Assembly (NCBI GenBank): GCA_951812775.1
Contig: OX638326.1
Span: 1,004,335-1,068,334, forward strand
Direction of reading: 5' to 3'
Length of the DNA: 64,000 nt
DNA from: an uncultured Alphaproteobacteria bacterium
GTDB taxonomy: Bacteria > Pseudomonadota > Alphaproteobacteria > MPNO01 > UBA2964
This document shows positions 35,726-45,036 of the stretch, piece by piece. The notes under the pieces are model-generated. The model made no database searches and had not been told where the DNA came from. It saw only the letters and a program-made list of their open reading frames with translations. Position 1 is the first letter of the stretch. Each line of letters opens with the position of its first letter. Made by a program: the position numbers and the translations under genes.

Positions 35726-36922
35726 CTAAGGCGCAACGCCGCTGAAATCCTGCATGATCTTACTTTCGGCAACCCGGACTTTTCGGTTACCAGCCGGTGT
35801 GTTGCGGCTACGACCGACAAACCGCGGCACGCCATCGGTCACCACCGCCATCACCGCAACGATGTCACCATTGCGCAAACCGTCTAGCGCTTCGGTTGTT
35901 GTTCCGCCGACACAGGCATCAAGGATTACAACATCGGCATCCTTGCCCTCGGCGATAAAGCCGGAATTCAGGTTATAGACCCTGGCGTTATTGCCAGTCG
36001 CTGCTGCGATTGCATATTCGACAGGCATATCGGTCAGGCTCGCCAAATGAGTAATCGTATACATCATCCCCAAAGGCATAATGCCGGAGCCGGTTGGGGT
36101 ATCGGTGGCAATCAGGAACCGGTCAAACTTGTCGGCATCACGGACCATATTGCCGAGCATCAGCAATGTTCTGAGATTGCCTGCCGTACAAACCTGCAGA
36201 TTGATCCCGCTCTCATAAAGCAGCGTCGCGAAATCCTCATCCGGCATGGCAACCGGGCCACCGTTTACATGAAACGAAACATCGGGCTGCATTTTGAGGA
36301 GATGACGGGCCCAAATACCGGAAGATCCCGGAATCGAGGAACCGCCGGTATGCACGGTCGTGACCATGCCGTATTTCTTCGCCCAGCCAACCATCGGCGC
36401 GTAATCATAGGGCGTTTCGACGTCACCAAACCCCGCCTTGGCAAGGCCAACACCCTTTTCTGCGATCTCCTTAAAATCCTCTTCAACCAACCCGGGTTCC
36501 AAAATGATGGAGCCCGCCCAGACCTTCATCCCGCCGGGCCGATAGTTTTCAAAACATTTATGCGCTGCAACCGCGAGCGCTTTCACGCCTTCCGGGTCTT
36601 TGGGGCGGCCGGTGACATGAACCTCGGAGGCGCTGATCGCCGTTGTATTGCCGCCATGCACATAGCTCTCGAGAAACCCGATGGTTTTCTGACGCGGTGT
36701 GTAATCACCGAATGTGTTGTGGATTTGCGAGTCGATAAAGCCAGGGATCGCTGTCGCACCATCCGCATCAATCACGACGTCACAGGCAGAAACCGCATCG
36801 GCACTCGCCGTCCCGACAGACGAAATCTTGCCGTCCTCCATGATGATGGTATCGCCCTCAACAGACGGGTTCTGCCAATCCCCCGAGACAATGGTTCCGA
36901 GATTTACGATTGCGGTCTTCAT
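35726..36922 (-). CDS. Enamidase-like cyclic amidohydrolase
   Basis: 398 residues, dihydroorotase/imidazolonase superfamily. The first metal motif is DSQIHNTFG in place of D-x-H-x-H, which is also altered in enamidase. Later come VTTVHTGGSSIPG, FHVNGGP, and the Asp in FLIATDTPTG, then the C-terminal GFIAEGKDADVVILD. Enamidase opens 6-oxo-tetrahydronicotinate in nicotinate breakdown, so hydrolysis of a cyclic amide or enamine is plausible. Followed by the amino acid synthesis family gene. The LysR remnant upstream may have been its regulator. Confidence 0.8.
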   Translation of the reverse strand: MKTAIVNLGTIVSGDWQNPSVEGDTIIMEDGKISSVGTASADAVSACDVVIDADGATAIPGFIDSQIHNTFGDYTPRQKTIGFLESYVHGGNTTAISASEVHVTGRPKDPEGVKALAVAAHKCFENYRPGGMKVWAGSIILEPGLVEEDFKEIAEKGVGLAKAGFGDVETPYDYAPMVGWAKKYGMVTTVHTGGSSIPGSSGIWARHLLKMQPDVSFHVNGGPVAMPDEDFATLLYESGINLQVCTAGNLRTLLMLGNMVRDADKFDRFLIATDTPTGSGIMPLGMMYTITHLASLTDMPVEYAIAAATGNNARVYNLNSGFIAEGKDADVVILDACVGGTTTEALDGLRNGDIVAVMAVVTDGVPRFVGRSRNTPAGNRKVRVAESKIMQDFSGVAP

Positions 36923-36975
36923 TTTTGCCTCCCAGGGCGATGAGCGATGAGGGGCAGCTTAAAATCTTTCCGAGG

Positions 36976-37480
36976 CTATTGCATCCCTCGTCGGCAAACC
37001 AAATCAAAAACCCAGGGCAGCGCGGTACGTTTGAACAGTTGGTTTCCGAAGCGACCAGTCAGTATCGGTGGTCCCGTCCGGTAAATACGGCCGATATAGA
37101 ACTTCTCCATGAAACTGTTAAAGGTACTAATTTTTGCCGGAACATATCGGCTGCGTGCAAACAGGCTGTATATTGACGCGCGCGGCAGGTTGTCGTCTGG
37201 CAGGACCTGCTTCACCACCCCGCTCGCCAGCTGATCACGGAAAAAAGCCATCGGCCCATAGGCAATACCAAGACCTTCTACCGCTGCAGAAGATAGAACC
37301 TGCCCGGCACTGGTCGTCACGCGGCTGATAATCGGCACCGAATATAGTTTTCCATCGCGGAACAAATGCCAGCTCCCCGGATCCTCCACGTAGCTATAGG
37401 AAAGACATTGGTGTTCGCTAAGAGATTCCGGCGTCTCCGGCGTTCCATTCTTTGTGAGATACGTCGGCGATGCACACAGG
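36976..37480 (-). pseudogene. LysR-family regulator, C-terminal half only
   Basis: The frame encodes the second half of a LysR effector domain: ANQILCASPTYLTKNGTPE, HQCLSYSYVEDPGSWHLFRD, and AVEGLGIAYGPMAFFRDQL, ending at 36976. The DNA-binding domain and first half of the effector domain are missing; upstream of about 37480 the sequence becomes a serine recombinase on the other strand. The gene was cut by arrival or rearrangement of the mobile segment to its right. It stood just upstream of the amidohydrolase and probably regulated it. Confidence 0.75.
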
Positions 37481-37812
37481 ATCTGATTAGCTTTATGAGT
37501 GAAGTACAAGCTACCGGCGTCGACCTCTACATACATCAACAAGCCATAAACACCGCCACACCAGCAGGGCGCATGGTTTTCGGTATCTTTAGTAGCTTGG
37601 CTGAATATGAGCGTGAGCTTATCCGTGAACGAATAAACGCTGGGTTAAGTCGGGCAAAGGCTGAAGGCAAAAAGCTGGGTCGTCCTTCTAATGTAAATGA
37701 GGAAACGAAAGACAAGGTAGTTCAGCTACGAAATGACGGGATGGCGATAAAGAAAATAGTAAAGGAACTTCATATCGGCGTAGCGACTACAAGGAAACTT
37801 TTAGCGGCTTAA
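37474..37812 (+). pseudogene. Serine recombinase (resolvase family), C-terminal part
   Basis: Homology starts at about QDLISFMSEVQATGVDLYIH and continues FGIFSSLAEYERELIRERIN, GLSRAKAEGKKLGRP, and a small C-terminal helix-turn-helix ending at 37812. The catalytic Ser domain (first 80-90 residues) is absent; the join to the LysR remnant lies in CACAGGAT-like sequence shared by both. An internal ATG at 37495 could give a DNA-binding fragment. It is the left edge of the mobile segment. Confidence 0.8.
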
Positions 37813-37848
37813 TGTGTTTCGAGTTCGAAACGGTTTGAGAGTGAAATA

Positions 37849-39107
37849 ATGGCTAGAAACCCGAATAGAGATAAGGTCCTAGAAAAACCGATCAAGTTAC
37901 AGAAAGGTTTATCCCTGTTCCGCGTGCAAAAATCCCCTTATTACCGATGCAAGGTATGGGATAGCCGCAAAAAGAAGAACATCATCCGCTCAACCCAAAC
38001 GGCAAGCCTTACAGAAGCGAAGACAATCGCAAATAAAATGTGGGCTGCGGTTTACTCAAACCAACCGATAGAAAAATCCTAGATCAGCCCAGTAACAAAA
38101 CGATACCTGTATCCGCTTTTAAATCTTTGGCAAACGAGTTGATAATGCGAGAATTTGCTAAAGCTGAACGCGGCGAATGTCACAAAAAGCTGCCCAAAAA
38201 TACCGAGTTTTATCTGTTCCATAAAGATTGGGGCGCGGCTGAGTATTTTGGCACGCAACAAGTGACCGAAATCGGCACGCCCGAATATCTTAAATACATC
38301 GATTTTGTGCGGAGTAAGAACAGCGAACTTCGACCCGCTACAATGAATCATATCGCCACTAATATCTCGAAGACGCTGAAACTAGCTAGGGATATGGGCT
38401 TTATTCAAACCGTACCCGATTTACCCAGAACGCGACGACACGATAACCCCAGAGCCTACTTTAAGTTTCACCCTGTTGTTGAAAAAGAGAAGGATGAATA
38501 TCGCCTGTTATTGGACACAGCGAGGCAAATGGCTAAAGCGCGGTTAAAGGTGCGGGAGACAGTAATAGATTACGAGCTATACGATATGATCGTGTTCCTG
38601 GCTCATTCGTTTTTGCGCCCGACGGAAAGTGAGTTTTATGGCGTAAAACACCGACACGTTTCCATACAAGACAACCCGAAGTCGTTGCAGATATTTGTGC
38701 CCGAAGGAAAGACGGGCAGTCGCGTCGTCAACACAATGCCTCAGGCTGTGAACATTTATGACAGCATTAGGAAACGAAACGCAGACTACCTAAAGCCGGA
38801 CGATCACCTGTTTTTCCCTCAATATCGAAATCGTGGAAGCGCAAAGCGGATAGCACAACGGATCTTTAACGAATGCGTGATTGAGGCTGGGCTAAAAACT
38901 GACGCTATTACCGGCGAAAAGCACAGCCTTTATTCACTGAGACATACAGCTATATCGATGCGTATCGTCTTAAGCCAAGGTAAGACTAATATTTACACGT
39001 TGGCTAAAAATGTCGGCACATCAGTCAACCAAATTGAACGCTTCTATGCTTCAAAACTGCCTTTGCAGGGAAAACTGGTAGAAAACCTACAATCGTTTGG
39101 GGACTGA
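37849..39107 (+). pseudogene. Tyrosine recombinase/integrase with a frameshift
   Basis: The first frame (37849-38082) gives the arm-binding N-terminus (LQKGLSLFRVQKSPYYRCKV, TASLTEAKTIANKMW). The catalytic domain continues in another frame from about 38070 to 39107. Its catalytic set is Arg in HSFLRPTESEFYG, HSLYSLRHTAISMR, and the nucleophile in NQIERFYASKL. The shift occurs at the run GAAAAA near 38070, so it could be a single-base loss or a slippery site. Phage/island integrase; it follows the resolvase remnant by 36 bp and marks the region as an integrative element. Confidence 0.8.
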
Positions 39108-39295
39108 CCAGCTTATTGCGGCACTGGCTGTAATTTTATCGCGTACAGCTGCGACAGCATAAACGGATTAAATTCCAAGCTGACGGGTGTTGCCGCACTT
39201 GCTTGGGTCGTCGCCCAGCAGACTAAGCCGAAAAGAGGACGTTATCGCCGCTGAACTGGCTTTTCAAAACGGAAAATATTGGTCACACTTTCTGT

Positions 39296-40960
39296 ATGAG
39301 AGAACTGACCACCACACTCTGCCTGACATTTGCCGTGCTTTTTGGAGGTGCGGGGTCAGTTCCCGGATTTAAAAAAATCGTTGGTATTGGTAAATATCTA
39401 ATCCTTGTCATTATTTTGACCGTCTTCTCAAACCCTGCATTCGCCGAGTCGGGTGGTTCTGGAGGATTGGAGTCTTTTCTACCACTAATCGCCATCGGTG
39501 CTGTTGTATTTTTTATACTTCGGAAGGCAAAAAAGAATAAGAAAATTAAAGTGCAGATGGAAAATAAAAATAGCAAAGAATTAGAAGATGAAAGTCAGAA
39601 AATTTTGAAACAAGAGGGTTCTGAAGTTGAGCGTCATAGTTGGCGTACTCAGTTACCGCAAGAGGCGCGAACATTTGTTTCAATACTTGCTTCTGATTTA
39701 GACAAGAAAACTGACCAAGTCGATTCGGTAAAGGTTAATTTTTTTATAAAATATTGGAAAGGGGATGTATCTCTACCAATTTCCTATTGGGTTGTTTCCT
39801 TGTCCGTTGCGCTTGTAAGTTTTTCAGTGTTTTACGCGATAGCGTTATTCTTAGATTCGCTCAAAACCTTTAACCCGATGATTATATTTATTTCTAACAG
39901 TATCGTTTATTTGATGTTCTCGGTTCTTTTTTTTTGGCAAATAATTGGAGTATTAAGGTCCTCAATAAATCACATTAAAAACCCCAACAAACTAAGTGTC
40001 TGGGGATATTTAGCAATTCTGGTGATATTAGGAGGGGTGCTTGAAAACTACGAATTTTACAAAACATCACTGGTTCCTCAGTTTATCTCATTATATAAAA
40101 TCGCCATTCTATCTGACCCTGATATACCTCAATATGAAATCACTGTTGTAGAGAATGGAAAAGAACTCCTCATTAAGGGCGGGATAAAACATGGTCTCCT
40201 TAAAGACGTTGAAAGAGCAATTATTCGAGCACCATCTATAACAACAATTAATCTGGAAAGTGTTGGGGGGCGTATCGGGGTAGCGGAGAATTTATATGAT
40301 TTTATATCGCAGAGGGGTTTTAATACCGTAACGAATAAGGAATGTCTGTCGGCATGTACGATCGTTTTTGCAGCAGGAAAAAATCGATGGGTAGGGATAA
40401 ATGGTCGATTGGGTTTTCATTCTGGTTCATTCGAAGGCATATCAGAGTTACAAGCCAATGAAGGCAGCAGGAATATTCATCGGAAAATTAGTAAAGAAAA
40501 AGGTGTGCCAATGAATTTTCTTAATAAAGGTAACAAGGTCGCATCAAAAAGGATGTGGTATCCTTCCACTGACCAACTCCTTCGAAATAATTTTATTACT
40601 TCTAAATTCTCACCCGCTATAAGTTCCCTTAGGGATATGGAAAGAATCGGTATTGCAAAATTTAAAAAATTTAAATCATCACTGCCTAAAAAACTAGATA
40701 GAGACACAACTCTTATTGATGTCCGTGTCAAATTCAATCGCATCACTTTCATTCATAACCTGTCAAGAAATGTTAGTAATCGTTTTCAGTTTCTGGGTCA
40801 GGGATGGCAGGTCTTAGAAAGGTATGTAATAAAAAATGCTTGTAAAGCAAAATTAATTAGAGACGAATTAAGAATGGGGTGGGTGTTTGAGTACGTTTAT
40901 TTGGACCCCACGACCAATTCTAAATTGGTATCATTTAATCTTTCAAAAACGTGTCCGTAA
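39296..40960 (+). CDS. Large membrane protein with ClpP-fold periplasmic domain (COG3904-like)
   Basis: 554 residues, AT-rich. Two export-like hydrophobic segments sit in series (residues 1-24, starting MRELTTTLCLTFAVLFGGAG, and about 28-50), then helices near 58-75, 160-187, 193-222 and 235-250. From about 280 a ClpP/SppA-like domain follows: INLESVGGRIGVAENLYDFI, the nucleophile in ECLSACTIVF (Ser352) and GFHSGS (His about 375). It may be a membrane-bound serine protease. The first segment resembles a leader found in front of unrelated exported proteins in some alphaproteobacteria, as if captured. No good ribosome site. It lies between the integrase and the Rep gene. Confidence 0.65.
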   Translation: MRELTTTLCLTFAVLFGGAGSVPGFKKIVGIGKYLILVIILTVFSNPAFAESGGSGGLESFLPLIAIGAVVFFILRKAKKNKKIKVQMENKNSKELEDESQKILKQEGSEVERHSWRTQLPQEARTFVSILASDLDKKTDQVDSVKVNFFIKYWKGDVSLPISYWVVSLSVALVSFSVFYAIALFLDSLKTFNPMIIFISNSIVYLMFSVLFFWQIIGVLRSSINHIKNPNKLSVWGYLAILVILGGVLENYEFYKTSLVPQFISLYKIAILSDPDIPQYEITVVENGKELLIKGGIKHGLLKDVERAIIRAPSITTINLESVGGRIGVAENLYDFISQRGFNTVTNKECLSACTIVFAAGKNRWVGINGRLGFHSGSFEGISELQANEGSRNIHRKISKEKGVPMNFLNKGNKVASKRMWYPSTDQLLRNNFITSKFSPAISSLRDMERIGIAKFKKFKSSLPKKLDRDTTLIDVRVKFNRITFIHNLSRNVSNRFQFLGQGWQVLERYVIKNACKAKLIRDELRMGWVFEYVYLDPTTNSKLVSFNLSKTCP

Positions 40961-41007
40961 GAAATACAAAGGGTGTTGAGCAAACCTCCACCCACACCCT
41001 CCCCTGC

Positions 41008-41094
41008 TTATTTTGTATAAGCAACAAACATCACGGTTTTGCTTCTAGCTTTGTCTTTCGCCCAGCTTTGAACCTCACGCATCGACTTACTCAT
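41008..41094 (-). CDS. 28-residue ORF, third in overlapping micro-operon
   Basis: ATG 41094 to TAA 41008 encodes a basic peptide (MSKSMREVQSWAKDKARSKT, ending VMFVAYTK). Its ATG overlaps the end of the 32-residue ORF, so it is positioned for coupled translation. Not recognised. Support is only the overlap pattern. Confidence 0.4.
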   Translation of the reverse strand: MSKSMREVQSWAKDKARSKTVMFVAYTK

Positions 41095-41185
41095 TATGTT
41101 GGCTGGTGAACTTTCTATCTAACTCAACAGCCTTCACGTCTCTGCTCCGATTCAACTCTGCAGCTATGTCTCTTACCGCTTCCAT
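41087..41185 (-). CDS. 32-residue ORF, second in overlapping micro-operon
   Basis: ATG 41185 overlaps the stop of the ribbon-helix-helix gene (TAATG), and the frame runs to TAA 41087. Charged helical peptide (MEAVRDIAAELNRSRDVKAV and 12 more residues). Not recognised; the precise stop/start overlaps on both sides support it as a gene. Confidence 0.45.
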   Translation of the reverse strand: MEAVRDIAAELNRSRDVKAVELDRKFTSQHNE

Positions 41186-41370
41186 TAAACGAACTGCTCG
41201 ATAACCTTTCGCTCATTAACGATGTAACTATCAATATTACGTTTAACGGCTTGCCTTACGAATGCGGATAACGGCATTCCCTGAGTTTTGGCAACTTCCT
41301 TAGCGTGTGCGGCTAAGTGAGACGGGATACGGGTAGCAATTAGGTAATCGTTGATGAGTTCTTTGTTCAT
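41185..41370 (-). CDS. Small ribbon-helix-helix (Arc/CopG-like) protein
   Basis: 61 residues. The pattern YLIATRIPSHLAAHAKEVAK, QGMPLSAFVRQAVKRNIDSY is a beta strand followed by two helices, as in Arc/CopG DNA-binding proteins. It would bind the upstream region as a dimer and control its own operon and perhaps the Rep gene. First of three overlapping small frames on the mobile segment. Confidence 0.7.
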   Translation of the reverse strand: MNKELINDYLIATRIPSHLAAHAKEVAKTQGMPLSAFVRQAVKRNIDSYIVNERKVIEQFV

Positions 41371-41913
41371 ATAATCTAGCCCTTGAAATTTGATACGGTG
41401 GATCGGTTACGATTTTAAATACGTTTCCTATCCCTATTTATTTTCCATTTTATTCGTTAAGTGAGCCGCAAACGTATACGTGGCGACTAACGTATTTAGG
41501 TAAATGAAATGCGTAAGCTAACGAGGAACTAAAACTACTGATTTGAACCCCACTAATCCCTGACCCTGTAAGCCTTAGAAACCGTAACTCAAACTAGTCA
41601 GTTTTCATGGGGGATTTAGTACCGACTCTTCTGCTCGCTTCGCTCACAGAACCTGCGGCGTGTTACCCTTTAATCTAATTTTGTAGCGGATATGTTGGGC
41701 TTAAATGAACCTTATAGGCAGACATTATCGACCTGCATTAAATCATAGTCGCTATTAGCTGATTTTAGAGACAGCTACGCCGTCAAGGATGCAAGGGCAA
41801 CCAAGGTGACGCTTTACTCATATTCACTAAGCCCAGCTGATAGGCTCATCAAAACCTTAAGCTCTTCTACGATTTAGTGATTTCTGCAACAGCTTCACTA
41901 ACCGCACTTTGTC
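41371..41913. other. 543-bp non-coding stretch, possible replication origin/control region
   Basis: No coding frame is convincing. It lies between the ribbon-helix-helix gene and the Rep gene, where an origin or control region would be expected. It has several short repeats of AACGTA and CGTATACG around 41468-41500 and a hairpin-prone stretch near 41627-41655 (TTCTG paired with CAGAA around CGCTTCGC). I see no defined RNA gene. Confidence 0.35.
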
Positions 41914-42435
41914 TTAATGTTTTTTCTCATATCCAAATGACAAGTTGTCGAGGTTGAGTGCCTCAGTTCCTGTCTTTAACCCATACCGAATTACAGAGCT
42001 GGGTTTTGTCGCGATTTGTAAGTCATACTGGCTATAACCGAACCGTGATCCTTTCCAAATCTTATCAATCAAATTACAAAATTCATTAAAGCCCAAATGA
42101 GTCGGTAACTCGATGAGCATATGCCGGTGTTGCCTTTCCATTTTACCCTCACCGCCCTCACCAAAGTCTACGAGCTCTAGCTTTGCTTCCCCACGCTTAT
42201 AACGATTTTTGTAGACTCGTTTATTCAGTGCGGCGGCAAACCAAACAGCGTTTTGTTTCGCTTTCTCATCGGTTAGTGGTTCGTAGATTCCAGACTTCTT
42301 GTGTTTAACTGCTTGCTTCAATGTCAAAGTAGCAAACACGTAACGTTTTTGTGTGTCTTCAAGGCTAAGCGAGGTGTTAAGCCAGGCGACACAAGACTTG
42401 CGTTGTTTTTTTTCTATGTGTGACAGACCTGGCAT
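41914..42435 (-). CDS. HUH-type replication initiation protein of a small mobile element
   Basis: 173 residues. The three rolling-circle motifs are in order: KRYVFATLTLKQAV (motif 1), ERQHRHMLIELP (motif 2, His-x-His metal site) and VIRYGLKTGTEAL (motif 3, Tyr-x2-Lys). It would nick a strand at an origin and start rolling-circle replication. Its upstream end is at 42435; downstream is the 543-bp gap. Together with recombinase genes it makes the 37.5-42.5 kb segment an integrated small replicon, satellite or plasmid-like element. Family subgroup not identified. Confidence 0.7.
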   Translation of the reverse strand: MPGLSHIEKKQRKSCVAWLNTSLSLEDTQKRYVFATLTLKQAVKHKKSGIYEPLTDEKAKQNAVWFAAALNKRVYKNRYKRGEAKLELVDFGEGGEGKMERQHRHMLIELPTHLGFNEFCNLIDKIWKGSRFGYSQYDLQIATKPSSVIRYGLKTGTEALNLDNLSFGYEKKH

Positions 42436-42529
42436 AACATCTCCTTAACCCAGGGTATTTATAATAAACGTTATACTCAGCGATTACGCCGCCTCCCCTA
42501 CAAGATCGGAAGGCTTTAGGTTACCTATC

Positions 42530-42802
42530 GTGGATAAAACCTTATTGATTGAAGCATTTGCCTCCGCATGTTTTTCATCAGATATGGACGAGGTCATGAA
42601 CCGCTTCGAGCTGACTGAAGAGGAAAAGAAACTGAACATGGACAATGACTGGCTCAACCTCGTGAAAGCCGGCGGCAATATTTATAACGTCGTCCGGATC
42701 GCTGCGGTATTTGGCGTAAGCCTTTATCCCCTCGGCGCACAGCAACTCGGCATGTCGTTTGAGGTGTTTCTCGAAACACGTACTGAAAAAGGAGCAACCT
42801 GA
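42530..42802 (+). CDS. ligA: Protocatechuate 4,5-dioxygenase alpha subunit (LigA-like)
   Basis: 90 residues from GTG 42530. The LigA fold is seen in FSSDMDEVMNRFELTEEEKK, DNDWLNLVKAGGNIYNVVRI and LGAQQLGMSFEVFL. LigA covers the LigB active site and is needed for activity. It is one base before the ligB ATG, with AAAGGAGCAACC as ligB ribosome site inside its end. The start is uncertain, and the N-terminus could have been trimmed by the mobile segment that ends just upstream. Confidence 0.75.
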   Translation: MDKTLLIEAFASACFSSDMDEVMNRFELTEEEKKLNMDNDWLNLVKAGGNIYNVVRIAAVFGVSLYPLGAQQLGMSFEVFLETRTEKGAT

Positions 42803-42803
42803 T

Positions 42804-43649
42804 ATGGCCAGTATTGTTGCTGGAATCGGAACATCACATGTTCCGTCTATTGGAGCGATAATCGATAATGGCAAACAGGGTACACCTGAATGGAAACTCC
42901 TTTTTGATGCCTATGAGCCTGTAAAATCATGGCTGTCCGATGACCGTAAAGTCGATGCCGTGATCGTCATCTATAACGATCATGCCTGTGATTTTTCGTT
43001 TTCAAAATATCCAACATTTGCCGTTGGCGCAGCGGCTAAGTATGCGATTGCAGATGAAGGGTTTGGTGTCAGGCCCCTTCCCTCCATAAAGGGCGATCTC
43101 GCCTTGTCGTCCCATATCTGTCGCCACCTCGTTTACGAAGAGGAATTCGATATCACGGTGTGCAAGGATATGGCCGTGGAACATGGGTTACTGGTGCCGA
43201 TGAATTTATGTTTCCCGCATCAGGAGGATTGGCCGGTGAAGGTCATTCCGGTGAAGGTCAATGTGCTACAGCACCCGATACCAACGGCGCTTCGCTGTTA
43301 CAAACTCGGAAAAGCCCTCAGGCGTGCCGTCGAATCCTACGATGGGTCGCAGAATGTTGCCATAATGGGCACCGGCGGCATGTCGCATCAGCTGCATGGC
43401 GAACGGTTTGGCCATCTGAACAGCGACTGTGACAGCTGGTTTCCCGACAAGATTGAAAACGATCCAGCGTCGATCTGCGAGATGACCCACCACGAACTTA
43501 TGAAAGAAGCAGGCGCGGAAGCGATGGAGCTTATCATGTGGCTAACCATGCGGGGCGCGATGACACCCGATGCAAAACGGATCCACCGGAATTATTACGC
43601 GCCGATGACGACCGGGATGGGGCTTGTCACGATGCAGGACGCGGCTTAA
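42804..43649 (+). CDS. ligB: Protocatechuate 4,5-dioxygenase beta subunit (LigB-family extradiol dioxygenase)
   Basis: 281 residues from ATG 42804. Class III extradiol dioxygenase: GIGTSHVPSIG carries the first iron His, VIYNDHACDF the second, and the catalytic His lies in MGTGGMSHQLHGE. It opens protocatechuate (or a related catechol such as gallate) between C4 and C5, forming 4-carboxy-2-hydroxymuconate semialdehyde. It forms a unit with ligA upstream and pobA 49 bp downstream, giving 4-hydroxybenzoate to protocatechuate to ring cleavage. Intact, but its partner pobA is not. Confidence 0.9.
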   Translation: MASIVAGIGTSHVPSIGAIIDNGKQGTPEWKLLFDAYEPVKSWLSDDRKVDAVIVIYNDHACDFSFSKYPTFAVGAAAKYAIADEGFGVRPLPSIKGDLALSSHICRHLVYEEEFDITVCKDMAVEHGLLVPMNLCFPHQEDWPVKVIPVKVNVLQHPIPTALRCYKLGKALRRAVESYDGSQNVAIMGTGGMSHQLHGERFGHLNSDCDSWFPDKIENDPASICEMTHHELMKEAGAEAMELIMWLTMRGAMTPDAKRIHRNYYAPMTTGMGLVTMQDAA

Positions 43650-43698
43650 TGTCGGCTTGTCCCCTCAGCGCTGCCACCAAAATCAGAAAGAATTTATC

Positions 43699-44883
43699 AT
43701 GCATGTACCTGTAGCAATTGTCGGAGCCGGGCCATCAGGGTCGCTCTTGGCCTGGATCCTCCGCCTTCGTGGTATTGAAAGCATCGTACTGGAGTCACGT
43801 AGCTGCGAATATGTCGAACAACGCATTCGGGCCGGCGTACTCGAACAGGGTACTGTCGATATGCTGAATAAGGCGGGGGTCGGTGACAGGCTGGAAAAGG
43901 AGAAAATGTCGCATTGCGGTGTCTGAATTGGCTACCGGAACGAACATTACCTGCTTGATTTCGAGAAACTCATCGGTCGCGGCGTTACCGTTTATGGCCA
44001 GCAGGAAATTACCCGCGATTTGCTCGGTACGCTGGCCAAAGAGGATCACAACGTCCTTTACGAAGCCCCAGTTACAGCAATCGAAGGGATCGAAACTGAT
44101 TGCCCAACGGTCCGATACGAATATGACGGCAAGGAATGTGAACTAACCGCCGATATCGTCGCCGGTTGCGACGGATTTCACGGGGCCGCACGGCAGGCAA
44201 TCCCGTCAGACGTGCTAAAAACCTATGAAATGGTCTATCCGTTTGGTTGGCTTGGGGTACTTGCCGAAGCCCCTCCCTCAAAAGAAGTTGCGCTGTTTTC
44301 GCATCATGAGAACGGGTTCGCATTGCTTTCGATGCGCTCCCCTTCAATCAGCCGTCTGTATCTGCAATGCGCCCCCGACGAAGATCTGTCGAAATGGTCC
44401 GATGAAAAAATATGGGATGAGCTGGATATCCGGCTTGGCGCTCCCGGCTGGTCACTGGAACGGGGCCCCATCCTCCGGAAGGAAGTGACACCCCTAAGAA
44501 GCTTTTTCTCGGAACCCATGCAATATGGTCGACTGTTCCTGGCGGGTGATGCCGCGCACGTCGTTCCACCAACCGGTGCGAAGGGGCTGAACTCAGCAGT
44601 GGCAGATGTCAGTGTACTCTCCGCCGCGCTGATCGATCATTTTAAGAAAGAAGACGACTCACTGCTGAAACGCTATTCCGATGTTGCCTTGGAACGAAAC
44701 CGGCAGGTTCAACGGTTTTCCTGGGCAAATACAGCCATGTACCACAATTACCCCGACCGTGGTGCCTTCGAACAACGCATGTTTGAAGCACAGCTCCGTT
44801 ATCTGGTCAGCGATGAGACTCCGCAAATTCTGTACGCCCAAAACCATACCGGCCTGCCAATTGAATACTGGCCGGATATTTGA
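43699..44883 (+). pseudogene. pobA: 4-Hydroxybenzoate 3-monooxygenase with in-frame TGA
   Basis: A 395-codon frame from ATG 43699 with TGA at 43924-43926 (codon 76). Flavoprotein hydroxylase of the PHBH family: GAGPSGSLLAWILR (FAD), YVEQRIRAGVLEQGT, GRGVTVYGQQEITRDL, AGCDGFHGAARQAIP (the D-G motif), and LAGDAAHVVPPTGAKGLN (FAD ribityl Asp). Hydroxylates 4-hydroxybenzoate to protocatechuate with NADPH and oxygen. The context of the stop is HCGV-stop-IGYRN. Everything after it is intact, so the loss is recent or an artefact. Directly downstream of ligAB. Confidence 0.82.
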
Positions 44884-45036
44884 TCGGGTTGGGCGCTGAG
44901 CGATCTTACATGGGGATTAGCCTTCGAGATGAAGATACTGGACTAGCGGAAACACCCTATGGATATCTCACAAAACAATTTGACTGTTTTGGGTTCCGGA
45001 AGAACCATGTTCCCAGCGGCCTTAGAGATTTCTTTC

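Noticed and set aside
37480..37500. Precise site-specific insertion at the LysR gene
   Set aside because: No matching direct repeat could be found at the presumed right border near 42480-42530, so a defined att pair for the 37.5-42.5 kb segment cannot be claimed.
38060..38085. Programmed frameshift in the tyrosine integrase
   Set aside because: The GAAAAA run is only weakly slippery and no downstream stimulating structure was evident; with so many other lesions nearby a simple indel is more likely.
41371..41913. Possible structured RNA or tRNA in the gap beside the Rep gene
   Set aside because: No cloverleaf, anticodon arm or known riboswitch core could be traced; only short repeats and a small hairpin.
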